NCBI GenBank assembly: GCA_903813345.2
Contig: CAIIXF020000006.1
Span: 17,242,348 to 17,306,347, forward strand
Direction: 5' to 3'
DNA from: Owenia fusiformis
Taxonomy: Eukaryota; Annelida; Polychaeta; Sabellida; Oweniidae
DNA length: 64,000 bases
The notes under the pieces are model-generated. The model did not search any database and had not been told where the DNA came from. It saw only the letters and a program-made list of their open reading frames with translations. This document shows, piece after piece, positions 20,802 to 33,000 of the stretch (position 1 is its first letter; every line of letters begins with the position of its first letter). Position numbers and translations under genes: made by a program.

Positions 20802-23310
20802 CCCCCCACCAAGTTGTGGATGCTATTTTAGTCCAGTATAAATATGGCATGAGACAGAAATAATGGAGAGTGGATCCAATGTTGGATAAACAATGTACTT
20901 GTTTATGCGCTGACAGCGTAGTAGACGAGCACTAGCTCTATAATGGTACTTTTAAAACACAGAAGCAATCCTCCCTTCATTTAGAGGTGTTACCTATGTT
21001 AGTGTGTGGACAAAGCCCAAAGTGGGGTGAAGTAAGAACGCTGAGCTCACTTGCTAGCACACGGGACTATCCTCTGACTAGGGCATTACCTTTTACAAAA
21101 TTACACTAGGATTACAATACTCTTAGATGGACAGATGATTTTACAGTATGACACTCAGCCAGAGAGAACTGCAGATAAGGCTAATATATTTACATATACA
21201 GTCTGTAACTGAGAAGCATCTTAGAGGGACAACAGGGTCTTTTTAGGCTTTGCAATTTTAGAGGTTTATCTGTAATGACCATAATGTGAGGAAATCCTTG
21301 AAAAGGGTCAAATGGATATGAGCTTGCATATAAATAGAAGTCACTTATGAGTCTGGCATCATAGACAAAAAATATCAGAAATTGTTTTTACTTATCTTAC
21401 ATCACTCTAAATCTAAATCTAGATGTATTTTAAACAAATGCAAAACATTTTTTTACTTTATTTTTCGAATTTTACTTATTGTAACAAATGTTGAATAATC
21501 TCATATTTATTTCTCACTTGTAAAGCCATATTATAAGTTATTATAATTTATGTAGAATTAATGATGTTCTTGGATGTAAATTCTAGACAATGTGGCTTGT
21601 GTATATTGTACATAGTACTAAATGTTGAGCATTTTGTGATGATATAGCAGTGTGTGATAACTTCAAACCTGACCATTAGTTCAGTTTTATTTCCTTGATT
21701 AAGGGGTCTCCCTTAATAAAGCTGTTTTCCAATGAAGTGTCTTTAGTGCTATTTTGTCATATCAAGCTTTCTGCTTGTAGCAACATAATAATATACTAGT
21801 TTAAATTCTATTACATCAATCTATATGTACATTCTAATGTATTAAAGATATATAATATGGATTTGAAAAGTGATATGAATGATATTTAAAAAATACAGGA
21901 TTGTCCTATTGTCCTAGAAAAATATTGTGATCATTGGAGGAAAAGTTCAGAGAAAAAGATGTAAAAAATAAATGAATTGAAAGTTGTTTTTCAAATACCT
22001 CCTGGGATCTCCAGACATTAATTTTGTTCTCGTAAAGATCAAGATTATAAGCATAGCAGGTATAAACAGAGGTTTAAATACATGAAATGGTAATCTTGAC
22101 TGTAATAAAAAAAATGAAATAAATATTTCAATTAATTTTTGCTGTTGCACTTTATCAAGATGATATTCCACGAGTACTTCAGGCATTTAAATTATCTCTA
22201 ATTTTGTGAAAAATACCAAGTTTTCAACTCTTAGAAGAATTAATTATTTGTATTATATTCTGATGCATTTCAAATATGTTAATATTGCTTTATTATGAGT
22301 GCATAGTATAATATTATATATCAGTGTACATAATACGACTATCAAGTGTAAATTCCATATATATAAACAGTGTAAAAAGTGTAAATATGCTAAATATATA
22401 ATGTTTTAATTATGCGAGCGAGCTGGATTAATATAGTGGTATATATTAATAGAAAACCGTGTCAAAGATGATTGTTCTATTCAAGTTTAAGTAGTAATGT
22501 GTATTTAATAATGATTACTTTCACTGTAAATATCAACCTCAAGTTTTCAAAAAACAATGAAATACAACAATTGAACATCAGAAACTTTCTTCTCCAGCAA
22601 TCTGAATTTACTATACATACTACAGTGTACTATCATGTAATTTACGTTCAGTATTTATTTTGTTACGTTTGTACCAAAGATTTTCAGTTATTCCGCCCAT
22701 ATGTGTGCAATGCCTGTGTTGCACACCCAGTTTGTGCAATATTTGTTTTGCACACTGCTTGTACCCTCGTTATCTGTGTTTTTGCAACTATGATTTTTAT
22801 ATTATATAATTTAGTATTTACTATTGAAATCCATCCATTTTTGTTTTTTCATTTCTTCTAATGCTGCATTTTGGAAATATACTGAACAGCTATTGTATCA
22901 TGCTGGATTTGAATATGTCAGGGAAGTTAAATAAAGTTGTAAAATGTATAATAGCGAATTTTGAATCCGAGCTGAAAAAGTAGTCAAAATTGATTAAAAA
23001 TAGCCTGTTTATTAATAATCTTAGTGATAAGATGCATGGACTTTATAAAGGCTGTTCAAAGCAAAGGATATTTATATTTTTACCTGGAAATTTGGGAATT
23101 TCATCTTTAGAATTTGGAGTGATACTTTGATGATGACCTCTAATACATATGAGATATTAGAATATGTACTATTTTTATTCTAATGTTCAGTCAGAACTGT
23201 ATGTTTTGGTTTTGTATGGATATGAAAAATGCAGTATATACACCTTTAAATAGAAATGTAAGAAATGTACAATATGTCTACATTGTCTAGTAAACAATAA
23301 ACCTGGATCT
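20802..23310 (+). other. KIF3B 3' untranslated and downstream region
   Basis: No open frame of interest follows the TAG at 20799-20801. Candidate polyadenylation hexamers AATAAA lie at 21715, 22930 and 23296, so the 3' UTR could be about 0.9, 2.1 or 2.5 kb. The longest frame here (22472-22861) is hydrophobic and AT-driven and was not accepted as a gene. Confidence 0.5.
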
Positions 23311-23644
23311 AACTTACAATTTCATATTTTTGTTCTTTTATGATTAAATATACATTCTTGTTGTAAACGAACATCCTGTATGTTTGGCATCTGTATTTCA
23401 AAATGTTGGTGTCACTTATTTTAGGCTAAGATGGTCTGGAATCGCCCCCTTTTCTGTCTGTCCAACATCAACTTTTGTACATATGAAAACTGCCATTTGT
23501 CTGAATTAACGTACACATCCATATTATGGAGTTATTACCAATTTTCTCCATTGGTCCCTACTATTGCCTCATTTTGGAGGATTAGGAGTTAAAATTATAT
23601 TTGATATGGTAAAGAATACATTTGTAGGTCAATTTTGTAGATAA

Positions 23645-24223
23645 CCCCCCTATCACACCAAACTAGTTCTTACCCGTTCTTGCCAGTCCTACGAAAATGT
23701 CGTAAAACGGGCTCAATCTGGCTGCGGTCGGGATATATGTCTAAAATAATTAGCCACTTCGTTCATAAACAGTCTTCAATACGTCCATCTCATTCGCAGT
23801 TCGTTCAGGTCGCACCACGTCGGTGTGCAACGTAGTATAAACTGTCCCTTAGTCTAGAAGGTCATCATGACCTGATTACAGAACGGTATGGTTGCCATCG
23901 AATTTTGAATCGATTCAAAATTCTAAATCACATACCTGTCCGGGAAAGTCCATGAAGTTCGTAAACAGACCATAGAACGTTGTAGCTACGTTCATTCAGT
24001 TCGCACACAGTTTAAAACCAATTTGGCAAAGTTTTGACGATCACCCGAAAATTTTGAGCATGCTCTAAGTGCTGGAGGACCTACTCGTTCTAGTAGTTTC
24101 ATGAAGTTTGTAAACAGATCCCAAATGGTTCTTAGTGGGTTCTTAGTACGTCAAATCCGTTCGTGCACAGTTTAAGCCCGTTTTCGAGAACATGGTGAGG
24201 ACTAGTTTGGTGTGATAGTAGGG
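23645..24223. mobile_element. 0.58 kb MITE with CTATCACACCAAACTAGT termini
   Basis: The left end CTATCACACCAAACTAGTTC pairs with the right end GGACTAGTTTGGTGTGATAG; homology extends to about 30 bases with mismatches. Inside are diverged direct repeats of about 160 bases around GAAGTTCGTAAACAGA and GTTCGCACACAGTTTA, and a perfect 24-base palindrome centred near 23911. It encodes no protein. No target duplication is certain. Confidence 0.82.
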
Positions 24224-27031
24224 TACTTTGCAATTTTGTCACCCCCTTCTTCGTAATTCTGCCTCAAAACCATTCAAAAACAAGTAAGAGTTATTCTGTT
24301 TGTCTACGAGTGAATTTATTTCATGGCTTACATGGCTACATCATTATGTATGGTTTGCTTTGCTAAAGTGGATGCTACATACATGAGAAGCTTTATTTGG
24401 AATCATTGTACCCTAACCTTAATGCATATATCTGTAATACTAAAAGTATAATACAGCACAGCAACTTAAAGCACTACATTACAGCACAGAAGAATACAGT
24501 ACTATACAGTACAGTATAGACCATTAAGTACAGTACTTTCTTCTTTGAAATATGAACAGAGCAAGCTGCAGTTACCCTAAATAAAAACGACCCTACATCT
24601 ATGGTATACTTCAGATAATATTTATACATATTTAATCGAAATTATATAAATTCAGTAAGGATCATGATTACTTGGAAGAAAATATTGTAGCACCAACATA
24701 TCTTAAGATTTTGTAAATTCTAACAAAAGGAGATTGAAATTTACTACATTAGGATTTACAATGCAAGATTTTTCAGAATATGATACATGTTTATATATGT
24801 TTAGACATTAAATGTATTTTAAGCACATACAATTTACTATTTACATAAGCAGTATTTACATCAATAAAACAAAAATAACATGTTTACAAAATTGGAGGCC
24901 ACAACACCATTACATCCTTATGACTGACCTCATCTTTTATAAAATCTAAATTAATCAAGTGCTGGGAAAACAAAGAACACACAAGCAACAGTGAATCTTT
25001 TATTGATTAAATGTTGATTGAATGTGCTAAAAATTATAGTGACTACCATAATTAGGCATGAAAAAGTAAAAAAACAAATCACCAAAAGTCGTTAAGGAAA
25101 TTTTGTCAACCCAAACGACTGTATGCGTCATTTTAATCAAAACCAGAATTGACCTGTATTAATAATAGGCCTTCATAGCTTATAAGGGACCTGTTATTTT
25201 GTGCTAAATGTACTAATAAAAAACCCCTAACTTAGCACAAACCTTTACTTGTTTCAAATAAGATACAGTGTTATGTTTGTTTGAATGACTTTTCTTCCAT
25301 TTTGTCATGATTTCCATTCCAATTGTACTGTTCACAGATCAGATTACAATTTGTGTCTAAAACCATGCATACCAGTGATCTCCCCAGGATTTTTTCTCAA
25401 GTGGGTGCAAAATTCTCATTTTCACAATTCAGACCAAAATTGGTCAACAAATGCCAATTTTTCATGATTTTTCTCATTTTCAAGTGGGTACAAATGAAAT
25501 TCCAGGTGGGTGTAAGTCTATTTTCAAAATTTCAGGTGGGTACTCTGCCCACTTGCTTAAATGCTGGGGAGATCACTGCATACATTTTCACTAACTTGTA
25601 ATAATCTATCCTACTTCTCATTTCTTACTTCTTACGGTCAGTTATACAGAATAACAATTAAATGACAAATTAAATACCAAAAAAGTTCTATATGTCTTGT
25701 TGAACATGTTTTATAAATATTTAAAATGTTGAAAGCACAGTAAGCACATTTGTTTCATGAACAAAGCACATTTAAACTTGCATAGATGAGTTTTTGAGCA
25801 CCAGTTGTATCCTGAAGTAATAAAAATGGCTGAAATGTACAATGCCTTGTCAAGGTTTCATCTCTCTTGTACATTTATGTAATATGTTTTTTAACATGAT
25901 GGCCTCACTTTGATCAATAGCATTCCAAACATAGGTGAGGCTAATTTAAACAGGTGAGGCAAACCAAATAGGAGATTTCACTACTATTGCATATCATTTT
26001 CACAGTTTCAGGAAAATATGACAGAATATAAAATCTTAGTGGGGCAATTGCCTCATCTAGCTACGCCTATGAGCCTCGTTCAATGCACATATATTCATTG
26101 ATGATTTATAATTGGTTTGTCACCAGTTTAAACAAGCATATATGATATATTGACATGCTCCCTGAAAAGCATTTACACTCCCATTAAAAGTATGGCAACT
26201 GGAAGTCCCATCCTGACCACATGTTAAGCCAGTTTATGCTTTAACACACTATCCAAGGGGACTTCCACTTGCCGAACTTATGGATTGGGGTGTAACATGT
26301 ATAATTGTTGGAGTGAATGGTGTTGGAAGACCAAATGCGAAGAATATTATTGAACAAAGCACTCATATTCACTCATGTTCAAATGGCACGAAGGTGGGCT
26401 ATCTGATAATTAATAAAGCATCTCCTATTGTGCTACTTCTCAACAATTACAAAGTGGCATCATGCCAGAAGGATTCTAGCAAGATGGGCACGTCAACTTA
26501 GTCAGTATGTATTATTCCTGGAGCTTATCTTTAGTAACATTCCATAGATGTCTCGTGACTTAATTGGGACGCCATATTTTGAAGTTTAGCATCAATATCA
26601 TTCCTGATTTATTCTGGCACATTTTTTATTTACAATGTAACTCTCATTGCATTTTAAAAACTATTTACAATTTATGTGTGTAATGCATGGGTACAATGTA
26701 CATAAATACATAATGTAAAATGTACATGAATACATATGTATATTTACTACATGTATATATGTGACGTAGACTGTATGTAAAGTAATCACTCATTCTTTCA
26801 CTCGCTCATTCACTCACTCATTTTGAAGCTGATATAAAATCCAATATTTCTTTGCGAGAAAACTCCTATTTACACTTCTCAAACTAAATCCTTTATGTGT
26901 ATTGTCTCTGGTACACTCCAATGTCACACTCATTCTAAAATGTTGCATTTCTAGCTGTATGTACAGTAAAGTAATTGTTAAAACACCAACTGGAAGACTT
27001 CCTCAGTTTGCATATACAGTAGTTGTGACTG
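24224..27031. other. Tail-to-tail intergenic region and KIFC1 3' flank
   Basis: This is AT-rich DNA between the KIF3B element cluster and the KIFC1 stop codon. It holds one MITE (25373-25578) and a short CACTCATTC microsatellite near 26790. A minus-strand AATAAA (TTTATT at 26608-26613) could end the KIFC1 mRNA. I see no further gene. Confidence 0.5.
25373..25578. mobile_element. CAGTGATCTCCCCAG MITE, 206 bp
   Basis: The ends are perfect inverted repeats: CAGTGATCTCCCCAG at the left and CTGGGGAGATCACTG at the right. The 5-base direct repeat CATAC flanks both sides (25368-25372 and 25579-25583). The interior (AAGTGGGTGCAAAATTCTCA, TTTTTCATGATTTTTCTC) matches the copy at 58665 in opposite orientation. 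It is non-coding. Confidence 0.9.
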
Positions 27032-30000
27032 TTATTTCACCTTCTTAGTGGCTGTTCCGATCTGGCACTGGTTGACCTGGAATATATGGAAAATATTTTT
27101 GAATGGCAAAAATATCAGCTATTTCTGACCAAAATAATATAAAATTTCACCACCTGGCTTCAATTATAAAAGTGTAACCACTTGTTACAGACACAGAATG
27201 TGCAATGTGGAACACATGTCACATAAAGGACTGGTGGGTATAACAATAATAAAACTTGGCCCTTTTTAAAGGGAAACAATTAAAAAACTATGTTTCAAAA
27301 TAGATAGAGCCTGATCCCTTGCTTTATTATATTATTCATATATACGTATATTGGTGTCTGTGTGAAGAATGTTTGAGTTAATTAACAATCCAAGAATACA
27401 ACTAGTGTCCATTACATATTCAGGTATTTATCCCTTCCAGTAAACAACCTATGCTGCCTTTAACTTTAACATACAATGCTGTACATAGAAAAATACATAT
27501 TATCAATTCATTAAATCCATTTAAAATACATTTTTATATAAACTTTTCAAAAGTGCGATATCACAACATTTATTATACAGACTTCTCAAAGCAGAACACT
27601 GGTCTAATCAGAAATCAACCGCCAGATATTCCCTAAAACCCCACAAGATTTGTATAGAAATAATTGTCATATAAACCTACCTTTGTTGCAAATCTCAATG
27701 AGCACAATGTCTCATTGAAACACTCTTCTTTAGGTGACACATTAACAAACATGAGTGTCTTGCTGTTTCCACCAAGGGAGTTCTGTAGTAGATAAGTCAG
27801 CTTACTGTTTCTGTATGGTATATGGGGCTCCTGTAATAATAATAGACATTTTGTTAATAAGATCATCATTTAACAATACATGTATATCATAGAGGTAGAT
27901 GATTCTGACCTACAAGGGTCCTGAAATGACAAAATTGCATCTAATTTTTTTTATATACCATAGAAAATACAGTAAACTCTGTAAATCTGAACCCCTCTCT
28001 AATCTTAAAACACCTCCCTAAACACCTTTTTAATCTTCTGTAGACTCCAATGTTAAAAATCTGTGCAATGTGAACACTTGAAAATCTGACCACTCTTGGC
28101 CAGTACTAGTGCCTTATACAGGCATTACAAACAAGAACGGCCTAATTTTAATATATGAGTCACAGGGGATTTCATAAAGATATTTATTACCTTATTGGCA
28201 AGAGCCATGATGACATTGCCAAGGTTACTGAGACTCTTGTTAATAGCCTGAGTCTCCTTTAGCCTTGCTCCCTCAGATTTTGATTCCTTTAGTCTCTCAC
28301 TACCAGCAAGGTCAATCAGATTCAATGTACCTACAAGATATAGTGAAGATTCAAAGCTGGAGATAAATTACATGTACTCTTTTGAAAGAAAATAGATGCT
28401 ACACATTTTTTAACTTAACAACTGGGTGCACTGGTACCACTCAGTTGTTTTGATGCTCGGGAGCAGATCGTCTTTCAATAAACTTCTTTTTTCGCACACA
28501 GTTGGGAATCATTGACTCAAAATTTCTTTAACTAAATGATGTGAATGCACTTAATATCATCTTGATTAAAGAAAAACCAAGCGTAATGCCTTAGTTTCAG
28601 TAATCATCTTACCAATTGATCCCTCAGATGTGATAGTGTTGGTGCCTGTAAGTTTAAGTCTGAACACACTGTGGCTTCTGCTTGATCTCTCATTACACTT
28701 GGTCTCTGCTACAGCACGGTTCTGTGCTGCCTTGCTCAACAAATTGCTCACCTAAACATAAAACATAAATCTATACATTATGGCTTCTGCTTGATCTCTC
28801 ATTACGCCTGGTCTCTGCATCATTGATGCATTTACCCATTTACACTCCCCCAAAAAATTGTAACTTGGTCTCTGCTACAGCACGGTTCTGTGCTGCCTTG
28901 CTCAACAAATTGCTCACCTAAACATAAAACATAAATCTATACATTATGGCTTCTGCTTGATCTCTCATTACGCCTGGTCTCTGCTACAGCACGGTTCTGT
29001 GCTGCCTTGCTCAACAAATTGCTCACCTAAACAATTCATATAATCTGAATACATTGTGACTTCAAAGAAGTTGGAAGAGTCATAACTTTAGGTTTACATT
29101 AACACAAGTTTTAAAATGAATATCCATGTTGAATATTGATATAAAATTTGATTTAATTCAAATTTATTTGGGTCAATGTCTAAAATATATTAAAAGGTAG
29201 TGACGAAATTTAAAAAATCAAGAAATGTTTTATAATTACAATTTTTTGGGGGAGTGTAAATGGGTAAATGCATCAATGATGTTGAATATTGATGTTGCTA
29301 CTTACCTGTTTTGGTGAATTAACATTGATGTAAGTAAGATTGGTGACATTGACATCATTCACATTAGGCACCATCTTGATTTCATGCTTCAGATCTTCTT
29401 TTCCTGACCCTAGTAGATCCCGGATTGTCTCGTTGTAGATCTCGAGGAAGGACGCCTGCATCTCATACTACGTGACAAACAATGGACTTGTAAATATTTC
29501 AAGACAACAAAGAATATATAAAATTGGTTTGTAACTGGATAAAGAAAAGAAACTGATGGTTTTTGTCGAGCATATACACTGTAAGTACGGAAAAAATGGA
29601 CAAAAGTTTCAACAATATCGTAATAATTTCAATAAATAGGATCAATGTAAAACTCATTTAGTATGTAACTAGATGATTTTGTTGATGCAAATTTCCCTTT
29701 ATCATTGTGGTCAAATTTTTAAGATACAAACATACATACACCTGTGTAACAAAGCCTCTATAAATACTTTCTTTATGTGAAACATCTTATATAAATAATG
29801 CTATCAATTTTGCAACATCCAGCTAATATCAAATGTTTCTACCATACCTTCCAGCCTTTATCCTCCAAATCACTTGCATTCTTAAATATCTGCTCAACTG
29901 CCCTGGGGATCATTCCTGCATTCTCTGGCTCATTCTCTCCTCTGCCCTCCATAGTAAATGTCTTACCAGAACCTGTCTGTCCATATGCGAATATACATAC

Positions 30001-33000
30001 ATTGTATCCATCTAAGGCACTCTGAAACAATACAGTGTTTAGAATGATATGAAGGGCAACCAGATATTTCCAGTATTCCTGAACTAAATATAAACTCTCT
30101 AATATACAAGAGTTTAACTTGACAATTGAATTAAATATAAACTCGATGAATCACATATTGTTCTATTATTTTGACAAATCATGTGAAATTTACCTTAAGT
30201 TCACAAAATTCATTAAAGGGTTCCGATAAGCATCCCGTATAAAAACAATATGGCGGCTCCAGGCGAATCAACTGGATCAGTCCATTTTTAAGAAATAAGG
30301 GGAGTTCTGTAAAATCCAGTTTATTGAAATTGTCTTTGAGATAAAGTAATCCGTTTATAATGATTTTGAAAACGTTATCCAAAGAGTGATTGTGTTCAAA
30401 GAATACATGTACAACAGCCAATATAAATCCTGCTTTGTTTCATTTGTAGGATATTTCATATGCCAAGCTGTGTGCTATTACGTTATGGGGAAATTTAGAT
30501 GCCAATTTTTCCTTATTATACACAAATAGAAGATCCTGAAACTTCACCCATAAATGTGGAATTGATTTGTCAAAATAAAAATCACCCTTTTATAAATGTG
30601 TGACGATCTATAATATACTTATGCTATATAACAGTTAGAGGTGTTGACACAACGACCTCGAACCTGTGAACCCTTGAGTATTATTCCGGGATCGGGCCTT
30701 TTATACTAAACGGTGAGCAACACCAGAAACGAGCGTTCGATTTGCTAAACGATATGCGTCACCCTTTAAACTTATCAAACTGGCAAGGTGCTCAATGCAA
30801 CGTCAGGCTCATAGATCATATTGAGAAAAGACAAGGGGCAATATAAAGAGAACACAAATTAGCCCAAAACCCTATAACCAATGCACAATTTTAGTATCAT
30901 ACCTGTACCAACTGTGAAATCTCCTCAAAAACACAACTTTGTTTGCTATCTGGCTCGAACACTCTGTCAAATTGGAAGTCGTAGTGTGTAGTCTGACTGG
31001 CACTAGCCTTTCTTGATACTGTACTCTGAAGAACAAAGTTGTGAATAAATATACCATCATGTCTGTAAAGAACATTTCCTACTGAAATAAAGCTTATCAT
31101 CTTTTGATAGTGGATATAAATCCAGAAGTTAAGAGATTGACAGAAATAAAGTTGAAAAAAGTTTTCTATAAAAGTTTCTTTGTGTGTTGAGAGGTAAGAG
31201 ATTTCTAAAATTATGAGTAGAGACCAGCTGCTTTTGACATCAAAAATTTATTTGAACAATAACACTCATTTTGACTGACCAAACATTTAAAGTTACAAAA
31301 GGGCTATAAAGTGTTATAAAAGCAATCCATACTAAGCTTCCATATTTTCTCATTAAAACATTGATATTAAGTAGGATGGGTTATGCCACTACAGGCAGTT
31401 CTACATTATTTCAATCCTAAAAATCCAGATAAATTCGGGTTTTGTACAAGCATTGCTTCAAAGCAAACCATTTATATTAGTTATTGGACAATTACAGTGA
31501 TGTTATTAATTAGTAAATCTGTGATATTGTTAAATGTGATTTGCACTATTCAAAGATTTAGTCAAAGCCAAAATGGTTAATTGTTTCAACTTCTCAATGA
31601 GGCCTTTAACAATTGTAAAATAAGCCATATTAAACAATTTTAACATCCCCTAGACCGCATCTTTCAACATGCTGAAGCTCATAGTGATGTAATCCTGAGT
31701 AAAACAGCATACATACTTGAGGTTCATAGCCAGTCTAATTGTATTTGTACATCACAAAATAGAATACAGGATTTTAACATTATAATATGAAATTCCTGAT
31801 AAATGCTTTACTAAATGTAGATGGCCTTTTAAATTTCTTTTAAATATTCTATTGCATTTTCATACAAGTCTGGATTTAGTTTGTCTGTCCATACTGATTT
31901 TGACAAATATGTTCATGTTCTATTAGTTATATTTTTAACATACCGTATTCTCTGTAATTAGCGCCCAGGGCGTTTAGAAAATTGAAAATACATTATTTAG
32001 ACCATTCTAATAAGCGCCCATGTATGAAAGAAATCAGAAATCCCGAGGAATTTCATGTATGGCAATTTTTCTTGACAAGAATGCATTTTCTTCAACATAT
32101 TTTTATAATAATATGACAAGTGCTGTTATTGGAGAGAATACGGTAAAGATCGCTTAGACAATATTGACAGTGGTTGAAGACCCGTCTATGTCTAATTTAT
32201 TTCCGGCACGCCCACTTTGTCATTATCGCCGATTACCTTCAATATTTCTACTAGAGACTGCTGGATATCGATCTAAAGTTATACATTATTTCTAATTTGA
32301 TGAGAGATCATCATTATTCGTGCAAAAGTCGTGTAAAAGTCGAGAAACATTAAAAAGAAACCAGAAAGTTCACGACCTTGACATGCGCAGAACATCTGCG
32401 CAGTAGCTTTTGAAATTTCTGAATGCCGATAAAGAACAATTCCTTCATTCATTATGGACTATTTGGAGACAATATTAGCATGGTATGGTGTGGGAAGCAC
32501 CCATCGATAGATATGTATCGAGAGGATGCATAGAATTACAAAACGCGTCGTGTTTACAGCAGTTTTAGGGTAAGTACTCTATTATCGCCCGCTCCTGGAT
32601 TTTGAGAAATATTTTTTTCCTGATATATTCTTCAATTCTTGTTGATTCCTCGATGTTTCTTGAACTTTGTGAAGCAGGGTGGGCGCTTATTAGAGAGTGG
32701 GCGGTAATTACAGAGAATACGGTAATCAAAATCTAGGTACAAAAATCAGGATTATATGTTAGTTTCATCATCGTATGGGTAGTTAAGTTTCAATGTCAAT
32801 GTAAACTTTTCCAAAGAGGGAAAATGCTTTCTTAACAAAGGGATATATTTTGTCAATTGTATTCAATGGCATTTCTTTTGCATCATTTATCAAATAGTCT
32901 CAAATAGTTTCTCCCAATCTCTATGTATTAATACATTACGATACCAAGTGTTTAAAATTTGACAAATTGTTTAGTAGTCTGTTAATGTTACTGCAATTGT

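Noticed and set aside
22472-22861. 129-codon plus-strand frame in the KIF3B 3' flank
   Set aside because: Hydrophobic, low-complexity translation of AT-rich DNA, without splice or start context.
27970-28115. ACAGTAAACTCTGTAAATC start resembling a TACAGTAAAAC-type MITE
   Set aside because: No matching inverted right end could be found.
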